A stretch of 64,000 nucleotides of DNA from an uncultured Alphaproteobacteria bacterium (lineage in GTDB: Bacteria > Pseudomonadota > Alphaproteobacteria > RF32 > CAG-239): contig CAKQSV010000002.1 in assembly GCA_934273635.1 (NCBI GenBank), forward strand, positions 124,001 through 188,000, read 5' to 3'. Each line of letters opens with the position of its first letter. The first letter of the stretch is position 1. The translations under genes and the position numbers were made by a program. The notes below the pieces were generated by a model. The model worked only from the letters and a program-made list of their open reading frames with translations, was not told the DNA's origin and searched no databases. Shown here piece after piece: positions 16,529 through 25,529 of this stretch.

Positions 16529-17443
16529 ATGAGTACAACATTGAATACTGTTGAGCGCGATTTTATCGTTGCTGCCGAGTCTTGCTTGCCTGAGAATTTG
16601 AGCAAAGACAATGTGATGAACTGCAACATTTCAGTTATCCGCCGCGGACAAATCATTGACATGCTTAAGAGCATTAACGTTGAGAAGCGTGCGCACAAAT
16701 TGCCGGAGGTTAAGGTTGAGGCTTTTCTCAAATTTGCGGAGTATATTCCTATCCGCGAGGTTGCACAGACCATTGAAGAGTATCCTTTACTGACCAACGA
16801 GCAGATTGTTCGCTACTTTGCGTTTGCCGCAGGTGTTACTCCTGATGCGCTGATTGCCGGCACGCAGATTACACGCCCGATGCTGATTGATCTGGTTCAT
16901 GAGTTGGAGGCTTATACCGGTTTCAAACTGGCAGCAGAGACTGACGCACCACTCTCGTACCTTGACGCACAAAGTGCTGAGACCTTGACGGTTCAGGACA
17001 TCTGCGACTTCTTCTCTGACGAGCCTGACGCCCGCATTCTGAAGGAGTTTGACGGCACTGACAACGACACCCCACAGCAAATTCATTTTGACATTGCCAA
17101 GGTGCGTTCGGATTGGAGTGCCCGCGGAGACAACTTTGCCGGTTCTCCGCTGTTCCCGTCAGCTCAAAGCAGTGCTGAGGCTCAGGACGATCACTTCAAG
17201 TACAACGCTAAGCACGCCGTGCTATCCATTATGGCGGTTAAGAGCTATCTGGCGGCGTCTTGCGGTGTTGACAGTTCGGAGCTGAACGAAGACATGCCTA
17301 TCAAGTGGCTTCAGGTCGGCGACGTTGATCACTTCACGATTGTCAGTTGGATTGAAGGTCTCTTCGACACCAAGCTGACTTCTGCTTTCCTTGAGCAACA
17401 CAGAGTCAGTGACTTGTTGAGTGCAGTGCTTCCGCGCATGTAG
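16529..17443 (+). CDS. Unknown protein with possible tandem carrier-protein-like domains
   Basis: I do not recognise this 304-residue soluble protein. By eye, two or three stretches of about 70 residues have the helix pattern of acyl carrier proteins. The clearest are residues 90-163 (EQIVRYFAFAAGVTPDALI, then LIDLVHELEAYTGFKL, then LTVQDICDFF) and 228-303 (VKSYLAASCGVDSSELNED, then IVSWIEGLFDTKLT, then VSDLLSAVL). A weaker one is residues 10-73. None has the Asp-Ser-Leu site that would carry phosphopantetheine, so if the fold is right they are inactive. No SD precedes the ATG. It has its own promoter and a strong terminator. Confidence 0.6.
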   Translation: MSTTLNTVERDFIVAAESCLPENLSKDNVMNCNISVIRRGQIIDMLKSINVEKRAHKLPEVKVEAFLKFAEYIPIREVAQTIEEYPLLTNEQIVRYFAFAAGVTPDALIAGTQITRPMLIDLVHELEAYTGFKLAAETDAPLSYLDAQSAETLTVQDICDFFSDEPDARILKEFDGTDNDTPQQIHFDIAKVRSDWSARGDNFAGSPLFPSAQSSAEAQDDHFKYNAKHAVLSIMAVKSYLAASCGVDSSELNEDMPIKWLQVGDVDHFTIVSWIEGLFDTKLTSAFLEQHRVSDLLSAVLPRM

Positions 17444-17469
17444 AGCTTTTGTTCTTGTACTTTTTAATG

Positions 17470-17503
17470 AGAGTCGAAACTTTAAGGTTTCGACTCTTTT
17501 TTT
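17470..17503 (+). terminator. Terminator after the 16.5 kb gene
   Basis: GAGTCGAAAC-TTTAAG-GTTTCGACTC, a perfect ten-pair stem, followed by TTTTTTT. Confidence 0.95.
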
Positions 17504-17569
17504 GTGCGCATTAAAACATCTTAAAAGATTTTGCCATATACTGCTCGACAGAAAAAAAGGAACAAAACA

Positions 17570-18970
17570 ATGATAAAAACTTTGGCTCTCTGTTTGCATA
17601 TGAGTTTGCTCGGTGTCGCCGTACACTCACGAATATTTACGGACACTTACGAATTTTCGGGCATTTTGATTTTTTTATATTCGTTGTTTTTTTGGCTGGC
17701 CGTGATTGGCAGGCACAAGTTGTGCAACCTGTTGTGGCTGACAACCGCGCATTTCTTTTTTTGGATTTTGTTGCTTTATCATCAATTTTTTCAAGACGCG
17801 TTGAGTCTTACTACTCTCAAGCTGCAATACGGCGAAGGTCTGCACGCCGCCGCCAACGCGCCGATATTGCTTGTTGCGCCGACAATGGCTAAAGTTGTTC
17901 TGTTCAGCTTGGTGATGGTGATTATTGTTATCATTAAAGTCTCTTTTGTTCCGTTGAGGACAAGTTGGCGGTTGATCGCCGCCGGCTTGTTAGGCGTATT
18001 ATGCTCGGCTAATTGGTATTATTATCAGTCTGATGTTTTTTCGCAGGCGGAATTTAACTTTAAGGCGAGATATTTCGGTTACCCCAGCGCTTGGCAATAC
18101 GAACTGACGGCATTTGCCGACAAGAACCAGTTGTATGACAAGCTCAACAACAGCAACCAAATTAAAACTTATGACGAATTTAACCATATCGGCAAGGCTG
18201 ACAACATCTATATCATCCAAGCCGAAAGCCTTGATTATAATGCTATTAACAGCGGCGCTATGCCTTTTTTGCAAAGTATGACCACGCGCGGAGCATTTTA
18301 TAAAATCAGACCGCATGACAAAAAGTCTTCCGCCAACTCCGATTTTTTTGTTTTAACCTCGCAGGCGTTTTACAACCACAGTTTCAGCGTGATTTATAAA
18401 CTGATTAAACCGGATTATTACCGCGCGCACCCAACAATAGCGCAACGTCTCAAGGACGAGGGATATCACACCGCTTTTTATCACGGCAACATCGGCAGTT
18501 TCTTCAACCGACGTCCGCATATTGAAAACATGGGTTTTGACAAGATTGCTTTTGAAGAAGAGCTAAAACAACACTATTCTTTGGGCTCTTGGGGCGTTGA
18601 CGACCAAAATGTCGCCGATTTTATCACGCAAGAACCGCGCCACGATAAAAACTTTTATTTTTGGATTACACTCAGTATGCACTACGACTTTGACCTCGGC
18701 TTGAAATATAAGCATTTTATTGCTCAGCCGCAAACACTGCGCGAAAAATATTTGAACTGCGCCAATTATACCGACGGGGCGTTGCAAAAGCTGTTTGAAC
18801 ACGCGCCTCAGGACTCATTGTTTATTATTTATTCCGATCACGACAGTGAAACCTCTGACAACGCGGCGACGGTGTTGTTACTCTATCACAAAAGCAAAGA
18901 TTTTAAACAACACGGAGAAATTGTCGTCGGGGATGTGCCGATGATTATACGACAGATTGTTTTGCAATAG
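17570..18970 (+). CDS. LtaS-like sulfatase-fold phosphoglycerol/phosphoethanolamine transferase
   Basis: A 466-residue inner-membrane enzyme. About five N-terminal helices fill the first 150 residues, then a periplasmic alkaline-phosphatase/sulfatase domain begins. Seen: NIYIIQAESLDYNAINSGAM (metal-binding Glu), KKSSANSDFFVLTSQ at the place of the LtaS nucleophile loop, YHTAFYHGN, and IIYSDHDSE (metal-binding Asp-His). These fit LTA synthase-like enzymes that move phosphoglycerol or phosphoethanolamine to envelope glycans or lipids; the substrate cannot be told. ATG 17570 follows AAGGA at good spacing; an earlier in-frame ATG at 17531 has no SD. Confidence 0.83.
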   Translation: MIKTLALCLHMSLLGVAVHSRIFTDTYEFSGILIFLYSLFFWLAVIGRHKLCNLLWLTTAHFFFWILLLYHQFFQDALSLTTLKLQYGEGLHAAANAPILLVAPTMAKVVLFSLVMVIIVIIKVSFVPLRTSWRLIAAGLLGVLCSANWYYYQSDVFSQAEFNFKARYFGYPSAWQYELTAFADKNQLYDKLNNSNQIKTYDEFNHIGKADNIYIIQAESLDYNAINSGAMPFLQSMTTRGAFYKIRPHDKKSSANSDFFVLTSQAFYNHSFSVIYKLIKPDYYRAHPTIAQRLKDEGYHTAFYHGNIGSFFNRRPHIENMGFDKIAFEEELKQHYSLGSWGVDDQNVADFITQEPRHDKNFYFWITLSMHYDFDLGLKYKHFIAQPQTLREKYLNCANYTDGALQKLFEHAPQDSLFIIYSDHDSETSDNAATVLLLYHKSKDFKQHGEIVVGDVPMIIRQIVLQ

Positions 18971-19043
18971 GGCATTATCGAAAATTTAATCTTTTCATGA
19001 TAGGTTGAATACAGATTGAACGTTCGGACGGAGCAAAGGTTTT

Positions 19044-19928
19044 ATGTCGCAAAATCACGTTGATTTCAGAGTTGATTATAAAAAGATTAAGGTTTTTGAT
19101 GAAGCCAACACCGATAATATTGCTTATCCGTTGGTTTTGTCGGTTCCGCATAAAGGACAAATTTTTCCCGAAGAATTTATGCAGGCGACCTCCATGAGCC
19201 GCAACGAACTGCGCAAGAACGAAGACGCTTTTGTCGACGAGTTGGTTATGGAGGCATCTAATCAGGGGATTCCGATGATTGCCATGAACGTAGCGCGCTC
19301 GTTTATTGATGTCAACCGCGACAAAATGGAAATTGACCCGACCATGTTCTATAACTATCCCAACCCCGAGCCGTCAATGGGGCGGCGTTGTCGATTGGGA
19401 TTGGGGGTTATTCATCGCATTACCGCCAAAAATCACCCCATTTATAACGGACTGTTGGACTACGAAGAGGCAAAAGAGCGTTTTGATAAAGTCTATGACG
19501 CTTATCACAAGCGTTTGCAACAGCTGATTGACAAATGCCTGCAAAAATTCGGTCGCTGTTTTGTGCTCGACTGCCACTCCATGCCCTCGGAAATCTGCTC
19601 GCTGTTGCAAGACACGCAAAAAATCGACTTTTGTCTCGGCACCCTGTTTGACCAAAGCTGTCCGGAAGAAATGCACGGCTTTTTCAAAAAAGGTTTGGAA
19701 GAAAAAGATTATTATGTTTCAGATAATTGCCCTTATTCCGGTGCATATATCACATTTAATTATTGCCAACCCCGCCGCAAAATTTATACCATGCAGATGG
19801 AGGTTAATCGCGGGCTGTATATGAGTGAACGCACCTACAAAAAAAAGGCTTGTTTTTCAGACGTTTGCTCGAATATTTCTCAGAATATTATTAGTTTTGC
19901 CAATTTTTTACTGGATTTTGAAAAATAA
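19044..19928 (+). CDS. N-formylglutamate amidohydrolase family protein
   Basis: A 294-residue protein. The family pattern is visible: LVLSVPHKGQIFPEEF near residue 32 (zinc His), SFIDVNRDKMEIDP, then FVLDCHSMPSE (zinc His), and a late TMQMEVNRGLYM. Members hydrolyse N-formyl-L-glutamate in histidine degradation or related N-acyl amino acids. No hut genes are near, so the substrate is uncertain. AAAGG lies just before the ATG. Confidence 0.88.
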   Translation: MSQNHVDFRVDYKKIKVFDEANTDNIAYPLVLSVPHKGQIFPEEFMQATSMSRNELRKNEDAFVDELVMEASNQGIPMIAMNVARSFIDVNRDKMEIDPTMFYNYPNPEPSMGRRCRLGLGVIHRITAKNHPIYNGLLDYEEAKERFDKVYDAYHKRLQQLIDKCLQKFGRCFVLDCHSMPSEICSLLQDTQKIDFCLGTLFDQSCPEEMHGFFKKGLEEKDYYVSDNCPYSGAYITFNYCQPRRKIYTMQMEVNRGLYMSERTYKKKACFSDVCSNISQNIISFANFLLDFEK

Positions 19929-19987
19929 TTATGTTATACACCTTTCGGCTTTATATGAGAAAGCGGTCGTTAGTTTGACCGTATGAG

Positions 19988-20033
19988 AGCTTTAATTTTT
20001 TAGATGATGCAATTATATAATTAAGGCTTTTTG
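19988..20033 (+). terminator. Possible terminator downstream of the amidohydrolase gene
   Basis: AGCTTTAATT pairs with AATTAAGGCT (one G-U) across a 21-base loop and is followed by TTTT. AT-rich, so only moderate support. Confidence 0.45.
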
Positions 20034-20124
20034 TATTAACCGACCTCAAAATATTTTTTTGTTGTCTGCCGTGAAGCAAGCTGAAATCTGTGTAAATGAG
20101 GGATTCTTGTGGCAGTTTTGAGGG

Positions 20125-20934
20125 ATGAGAGGGATGCGTTTTTTCGTATCGAAAAATTTAATGTTTTTATTAATTATGCTGCTGATATTGCTGCAGCCGT
20201 TTTTTGTGTCGGCGACTATCAACACAAACAATGTTGATACGGCTCATCTCTGCCTTAAGGCAACCCAGACCGTGGAAAAACAGTACAATATCAAAAGGCA
20301 TCTGCTCACGACAATTTCAAGTGTTGAATCGGGTCGTTGGCATGAGGAAACTCAACAAAAATTAGCTTGGCCGTGGACGCTGAACGCGCAAGGGAAAGGG
20401 TATTTTTTCAATACCAAGGCCGAGGCCGTGCAAAAGGTTCGCGAACTGCAGGCGCAAGGCGTTAAAAGTATTGACGTCGGCTGTATGCAGGTGAATTTGT
20501 CTTATCACGGGCATGAGTTTGCCAGCATTGAAGAGGCGTTTGACCCCGTGCGCAACGTGGAATATGCGGCAAAGTTTTTGAACAATTTGTATGAAAACAA
20601 CAATCACGACTGGTTGAAGGCCGCTATGGCTTATCACTCAACCTCGCCGGACAAAGCCAGCAAGTATCGCAAAAAGATTGTTGAAGCGTTTGAAACGGTT
20701 AAAACCGCGCAAAAAGATTTTACCTCGTCTTTGCGAGATAAAAAACAAATCGCGGAAATTAAGGTCAAGCCGCAAGCCGAGAAAATTTCTTTAGCTAAAG
20801 CCAAGCTTGTTTCAAAGGCGCGACAGGCTCAGATTGCGAAGAGAGCCAACAAACCTCAGCTTGATGTTAAGGCTTGGCGCGAGGCAAAATTGGAAGAGTA
20901 CCGCGTGCAAAAACTGATGGCGCGCAAATACTAA
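20125..20934 (+). CDS. Lytic transglycosylase (SLT domain), VirB1-like
   Basis: A 269-residue exported protein. An N-terminal hydrophobic segment (about residues 10-30) ends near VSA. The SLT domain follows: TTISSVESGRW with the catalytic Glu, WPWTLNAQGKGYFF, SIDVGCMQVNLSYHG, and NDWLKAAMAYHS-like text (DWLKAAMAYHST). The C-terminal 70 residues are Lys/Ala/Gln-rich and probably unstructured or wall-binding. Such enzymes cut peptidoglycan without water; VirB1 members open the wall for type IV secretion. A second in-frame ATG at 20134 is an equally possible start. The thioesterase gene follows after 24 bases. Confidence 0.88.
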   Translation: MRGMRFFVSKNLMFLLIMLLILLQPFFVSATINTNNVDTAHLCLKATQTVEKQYNIKRHLLTTISSVESGRWHEETQQKLAWPWTLNAQGKGYFFNTKAEAVQKVRELQAQGVKSIDVGCMQVNLSYHGHEFASIEEAFDPVRNVEYAAKFLNNLYENNNHDWLKAAMAYHSTSPDKASKYRKKIVEAFETVKTAQKDFTSSLRDKKQIAEIKVKPQAEKISLAKAKLVSKARQAQIAKRANKPQLDVKAWREAKLEEYRVQKLMARKY

Positions 20935-20958
20935 ACGAGCAAAAGAGGCGACCCCGTG

Positions 20959-21690
20959 ATGGAAAAATTTGTGAAAAGTTACCAAATCCGCAGTTATGAG
21001 TGCGACAAACACCGGCAGTTGCGTTTGTTGACACTGATGAATATTTTGCAGGATATGGCAGACACTCACGCCGACCGTTTGGGTTTGGGCTATGACTTTT
21101 GCCGGAGTAAAAAACTCGCATGGGTGGCCGGCGCTTATCACATCAAAATAGAGCGGATGCCGCAGTTGCATGAGCAAATAGAGGTCACAACCTGGCCTAG
21201 CGAAGAGCTCAAATTGGCGGCTATCCGCGACTATGAAATTAAGGACGCGCAAGGCAAGATATTGGTCAGCGCCTCGACGCAATGGGTTTTGATTAATTTT
21301 GAGACCAAACGTCCGGTGGCATTGCGCGGCAATCTTCCTAGCTATGAAATAGTCACCCAAAAGGCCGACAACTTCTCATTTGGCAAAATTGCCCTACCCG
21401 AGAATTTTGATATTTGCAAAAAATTTGAGGTGCGTTTTGACGATATAGACGTCAACAACCATGTTAATAACGCGGTTTATCCGCTATGGGCAAGCGAAGC
21501 CGCCGATAATGATTTTCGCCTCAGCCACAACCTGAAAGAAGTTGAGATATACTTCAAAAAACCGGCGCTCTACGGTGACACAGTCTTATCAAAAGCGAGT
21601 TTTGAGGGCAAAACTTCGTGGCATAAAATAGAATCCGAGGACGAAACCAAAGAGTTGGCGCGCGCCCGACTGGTATGGGAAAAAGTATAA
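20959..21690 (+). CDS. Acyl-ACP thioesterase
   Basis: A 243-residue double hot-dog protein of the acyl-ACP thioesterase family. It starts with KSYQIRSYECDKHRQLRLLTLMNILQDMADTHADRLGLG, cited here as landmarks at residues 5-43. It carries the catalytic Asn-His motif DIDVNNHVNNAVY in the second half and WVLINFETKRPV between the repeats. The family releases fatty acids from ACP and is best known in plants and anaerobic Gram-positive or Bacteroidota species. ATG 20959 follows GTG 20956; GAGG lies upstream. Confidence 0.87.
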   Translation: MEKFVKSYQIRSYECDKHRQLRLLTLMNILQDMADTHADRLGLGYDFCRSKKLAWVAGAYHIKIERMPQLHEQIEVTTWPSEELKLAAIRDYEIKDAQGKILVSASTQWVLINFETKRPVALRGNLPSYEIVTQKADNFSFGKIALPENFDICKKFEVRFDDIDVNNHVNNAVYPLWASEAADNDFRLSHNLKEVEIYFKKPALYGDTVLSKASFEGKTSWHKIESEDETKELARARLVWEKV

Positions 21691-21769
21691 GTTCGGTTTA
21701 TTTCGTTGTAAAAAATATTTTATCAAGTATAATACCCCAAGATTTTAACCACAAGGAAGGGGGTGTTTT

Positions 21770-23032
21770 ATGGAATCGCAAATTTCAACTTTAGCCAATG
21801 GTCTGCGGGTTGTTACCTCCAGTCGTCCGAGCTTGGAATCGGTATCTTTGGGTATTTGGGTCAACACCGGCTCGGCCTGCGAACAAGAAAACATTAACGG
21901 CATTTCGCACTTTTTAGAGCACATGGTGTTTAAGGGCACGCCCAAGCGCTCGAGTTTGCAGATTTCAGAAGAATTTGAAGACGTGGGCGGACAATCAAAC
22001 GCTTATACCTCGCGCGAGTTTACGGCTTTTTATGCCAAAATGCTTAAGCAAGACGCAGAATTGGCTTTGGATATTTTGACTGATATTGTGCTCAACTCAA
22101 ACTTTCCGCAAGAAGAGTTAGAAAAAGAGCGCGAAGTTGTGGTACAGGAAATTAAGCAAACCATAGACACGCCGGACGACATTATCTTTGACTATCTGCA
22201 GGAGCAGGCTTTTCCGAATCAGGCCGTCGGACGCAGTATTTTGGGACCTGTCGAAAAGGTTCGCAGTTATAACGCTCAAACGCTCAACAGCTATCGTCAG
22301 CACAATTACGCCGCTGAAAACACCGTGGTTTGCGCCGTGGGCAACATTGAACACGACAGCTTTGTGAAAATGGTGGAAAAACGGATGTCGGGCATGCAGC
22401 GCAAGGCTGATTTTTGCCCCGAAAAACAGCTTTACGTCGGCGGAACATTCAGCGAAAAGCGCAGCATTGAACAGGCGCATATGGTGTTGGGCTTTAAGGG
22501 CGAGCCGTATTCTTGCGACAGCTATTATCCGTGCATTGTGCTTTCGACCATTTTGGGCGGAGGGATGTCTTCGCGCTTGTTCCAAGAAGTGCGGGAAAAA
22601 CGCGGATTGGTTTATTCGGTTTATAGCTTTTCTAACTCGCACACGCAAAACGGTTTGTTCGGCATTTACGCCGGCACCACTCGTCAGGAGCTGAAAGAGC
22701 TTATGCCGGTCGCCTGTGAGGAAATTCGCAAAATTCGCAACGATTATGTGACCGACCAAGAATTGAAACGCGCAAAAATTCAGCTCAAGGCAAGTATGCT
22801 GATGGCGCTTGAAAGCTCATCTTCAACCGCCGAGGTTTTGGCGCGGCAAATGCTGATTTTTAACCGTATTATTCCGGTTGAAGAAATGGTTGAACGCATT
22901 GAAAAAATCACCAAAGAGGATATTCGCGCCACAGCCAACGCCATTTTCTCCTCAAAGCCGACTTATACCGTGGTGGGCGATATTGACGGTTATCCCGATT
23001 ATGACGAGATTCAAAAACTAATTAGGGTTTAA
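21770..23032 (+). CDS. M16 family zinc peptidase (processing-peptidase-like)
   Basis: A 420-residue protein. The inverted zinc motif HFLEH is at residues 47-51 (GISHFLEHMVFKGT), with the distal Glu in EREVVVQEIKQT. The C-terminal half has GGGMSSRLFQEVREKRGLVYSVYS, the usual R/Y element of active M16B enzymes, which resemble mitochondrial processing peptidase beta. AAGGAAGGGGG is a strong SD. ispH starts seven bases after its stop, so the two are one operon. Confidence 0.94.
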   Translation: MESQISTLANGLRVVTSSRPSLESVSLGIWVNTGSACEQENINGISHFLEHMVFKGTPKRSSLQISEEFEDVGGQSNAYTSREFTAFYAKMLKQDAELALDILTDIVLNSNFPQEELEKEREVVVQEIKQTIDTPDDIIFDYLQEQAFPNQAVGRSILGPVEKVRSYNAQTLNSYRQHNYAAENTVVCAVGNIEHDSFVKMVEKRMSGMQRKADFCPEKQLYVGGTFSEKRSIEQAHMVLGFKGEPYSCDSYYPCIVLSTILGGGMSSRLFQEVREKRGLVYSVYSFSNSHTQNGLFGIYAGTTRQELKELMPVACEEIRKIRNDYVTDQELKRAKIQLKASMLMALESSSSTAEVLARQMLIFNRIIPVEEMVERIEKITKEDIRATANAIFSSKPTYTVVGDIDGYPDYDEIQKLIRV

Positions 23033-23039
23033 CACGACT

Positions 23040-23957
23040 ATGGAGATTTTTATCGCCTGCCCTCGCGGCTTTTGCGCAGGTGTGCGCCGTGCCTTGGATA
23101 TTGTCTCGCAAACGCTGACGCAATTCGGCGCGCCGATTTATGTGCGGCACGAAATTGTGCACAACAAGCATATTATCGAAGATTTGCGAAAACAAGGCGT
23201 GATTTTTGTTGATGAGCTGAGCGAGGTTGCCGACCGGTCGCGTCCGGTGATTTTTTCTGCGCACGGCGTCAGTCATCAGGTTAAACAACAAGCGCAAGAC
23301 ATGGGGCTCAAAACCATTGACGCCACCTGTCCGTTGGTGGATGTTGTGCATAAGCAGATGACACGGCTTTATCAGAGCGGCGCAGAAATTATTGTTATCG
23401 GCAAAGCGGCGCATCCCGAGATTTTGGGTACGGTCGGACAACTGCCCGCGGGGGCAAAGACGCATATTATCGCCTCTTTGCGCGAGGCGCAGAATTTGGA
23501 ATTATCCTCATCGGCAAAAATCGGCATCGTCACCCAAACGACATTAGCGGTTGAAGACACCAAAGAGATTGTCGATTATCTGCGCGCAAGATTTAACAAC
23601 ATTGTCAATTCATCCAATATAAACATTTGTTTTGCCACGACAAACCGACAGAAAGCCATTGAAGAATTGGTGCGACACTCCCCGAATATTGTTATTATCG
23701 GCTCAAAAAACTCCTCCAACTCCACCCACCTGAAAGAGGCGGCTTTGCATTTTGGCGCGCGGAAAGCATGGCTGATTGATGACGCGACAGAACTCGACCT
23801 TGGGGAAATTGACAAGTGCGAGAGTTTGGGTATCAGCGCCGGAGCGTCGGCGCCGGAGTATTTGATTGAGGAGCTTATCGGCTTTCTGAAAAACCGTTAT
23901 AAAAATGTTAAGACTCACGATGTTATAGTCTCAAAAGAGGATGTTTCATTTAAATAA
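23040..23957 (+). CDS. ispH: 4-hydroxy-3-methylbut-2-enyl diphosphate reductase IspH
   Basis: A 305-residue iron-sulfur enzyme for the last step of the MEP isoprenoid pathway. The three cluster cysteines are visible: Cys12 in CPRGFCAGVRRA, one in TIDATCPLVDVVHK, and one in NICFATTNRQ. SAHGVSHQV and SKNSSNSTHLKEAA complete the active site. Length is normal for the family. It sits between the M16 peptidase and an AlbA_2-like gene, with gaps under 15 bases. Confidence 0.97.
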   Translation: MEIFIACPRGFCAGVRRALDIVSQTLTQFGAPIYVRHEIVHNKHIIEDLRKQGVIFVDELSEVADRSRPVIFSAHGVSHQVKQQAQDMGLKTIDATCPLVDVVHKQMTRLYQSGAEIIVIGKAAHPEILGTVGQLPAGAKTHIIASLREAQNLELSSSAKIGIVTQTTLAVEDTKEIVDYLRARFNNIVNSSNINICFATTNRQKAIEELVRHSPNIVIIGSKNSSNSTHLKEAALHFGARKAWLIDDATELDLGEIDKCESLGISAGASAPEYLIEELIGFLKNRYKNVKTHDVIVSKEDVSFK

Positions 23958-23968
23958 AAGGTGGCGAT

Positions 23969-25030
23969 ATGTCTCGCGCGGAAGATATTTTTCAGAAACT
24001 GGTGTACTTTGGCGAAGACGCCATTGACGAATTTATTATCAATATGCAAACCGAAGAATTGTTTTTGGATTTTAAACAAGCCATTTCGGTGGGCAAAAAC
24101 GGTACAACGCTCCACAAAGATGACCGCAAAAATTTAGCCAAGTGTATTTCGGGTTTTGGCAACTCGGAAGGCGGCGTGGTGGTTTGGGGCGTGGAGTGTT
24201 CGCGCGACATTGATATCGGCGACGTGGCTAAAGCCAAAGTTAAGGTCAAAAATGTTTATCGCTTTTTGAGTTGGTTGGAAAACGCCATTTCAGGTTGCAC
24301 TATTCCCAGTCACAACAAGGTCAGGAATCATATTATCAGCGTGGATGCCAACGGCGACGGGTTTATCGCCACCTATATTCCCAAATCTGATTTGGCACCG
24401 CTGATGTCTACCGTCGGCAACAATATTTATATCCGCTCCGGCTCAAACAACGTGCCCGCGCCTTATTCGGTGATTGCTGGGATGTTCGGACGGCGGCCGC
24501 AGCCTAATGTGGAACTGCTCATCAGCGACAAATCTCTCAACATTATCGACAATAACGACGAAGATATTTTATATCCGCAAAGCATTGATAATCCGCCTGA
24601 AAAATCGGTTAAAATCAGCTTTGCGATTAAGGGCAAAAATGATAGTAATGTCATTGCGCGCGAGTTGTATTTGTCGTGCGATGTCGGCTCAACCGGCAGT
24701 GAATATAACAAGGTGCGTTTTTTGAACTATAACCAAATGGACTATATTCCTAATCTGGACGGCAACCTGAACATTATCACACGTCCGGAATTGCGGTTGC
24801 CACCGCGCGGAAGTCTAAAGTTTTCTAACGTGGATATTATTTTATCGCCGCTTGCCGATGAAGATTTGCGATTGGATGGCGTTATCGGCGCAGAGGGCAC
24901 AGCCCCCAAAAATTTTAGAATTTATCTGCCCAAAAACAAGCTACGTTCGTTTGTGGCGCGCGCCTTGCGTGAGGACGAGAACAAACAGTTGCTGTTGAGT
25001 GAATTTTTTAATGATTTTATGGTGATGTAA
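23969..25030 (+). CDS. AlbA_2 (Schlafen-type) domain protein
   Basis: A 353-residue protein. Residues 25-175 match the AlbA_2 domain: ELFLDFKQAI, then DRKNLAKCISGFGNSEGGVVVWGVE, GFIATYIPKSDLAPLM, and NIYIRSGSNNVPAPYS. The second half (about 180-353) is beta-rich and not recognised. AlbA_2 proteins are often transcription or defence-related, with unclear biochemistry. It sits between ispH and rnhA with tiny gaps (11 and 2 bases), so it is co-transcribed with housekeeping genes. Confidence 0.78.
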   Translation: MSRAEDIFQKLVYFGEDAIDEFIINMQTEELFLDFKQAISVGKNGTTLHKDDRKNLAKCISGFGNSEGGVVVWGVECSRDIDIGDVAKAKVKVKNVYRFLSWLENAISGCTIPSHNKVRNHIISVDANGDGFIATYIPKSDLAPLMSTVGNNIYIRSGSNNVPAPYSVIAGMFGRRPQPNVELLISDKSLNIIDNNDEDILYPQSIDNPPEKSVKISFAIKGKNDSNVIARELYLSCDVGSTGSEYNKVRFLNYNQMDYIPNLDGNLNIITRPELRLPPRGSLKFSNVDIILSPLADEDLRLDGVIGAEGTAPKNFRIYLPKNKLRSFVARALREDENKQLLLSEFFNDFMVM

Positions 25031-25032
25031 TT

Positions 25033-25494
25033 ATGGCAAGAGTGGAAATTTTCACCGACGGCGCTTGTTCGGGCAACCCTGGCCCTGGGGGATGGGGCGC
25101 AATTTTGCGCTGCAAAGACGTGGAAAAAGAATTATCCGGCGGCGAGGCAGAAACCACCAACAACCGCATGGAACTTACCGCGGTGATTGAGGCGTTGAAA
25201 GCCCTTAAAACTCGTTGCGTCATCTCGCTTTATACCGACAGCAAGTATGTGATGGACGGGGTTAATCAATGGCTGCCGAACTGGAAAAAAAATAACTGGC
25301 GCACCTCTAATAAAAAATCAGCCGTGAAAAATATTGACTTGTGGCAACAGTTGGACGCCTTGTTACCTCAGCACGAAATCTTATGGAACTGGGTGAAGGG
25401 GCATAATGGTCATCCGGAGAACGAACGGGTCGACAAGTTGGCCAGAGAACAGTCTTTGGCGTTTGCCGAGACAAAAAAAGAGGCGGAAAAATAA
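25033..25494 (+). CDS. rnhA: Ribonuclease HI
   Basis: A 153-residue enzyme that cuts RNA in RNA-DNA hybrids. The four acidic catalytic residues are seen: Asp9 in IFTDGACSGNPGPGGWG, Glu in NNRMELTAVIEAL, Asp in YTDSKYVMDG, and Asp in NERVDKLA. KGHNGHPEN supplies the usual His. It ends the M16-ispH-AlbA_2-rnhA operon and is followed by a strong terminator. Confidence 0.97.
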   Translation: MARVEIFTDGACSGNPGPGGWGAILRCKDVEKELSGGEAETTNNRMELTAVIEALKALKTRCVISLYTDSKYVMDGVNQWLPNWKKNNWRTSNKKSAVKNIDLWQQLDALLPQHEILWNWVKGHNGHPENERVDKLAREQSLAFAETKKEAEK

Positions 25495-25511
25495 AATTCC
25501 GCCTTTTTTTA
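25480..25511 (+). terminator. Terminator after rnhA
   Basis: AGGCGGAA / TTCCGCCT stem with an eight-base loop, followed by TTTTTT. It overlaps the end of rnhA and separates it from the convergent pssA. Confidence 0.92.
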
Positions 25512-25529
25512 TTTTACAGCCAATTAATT

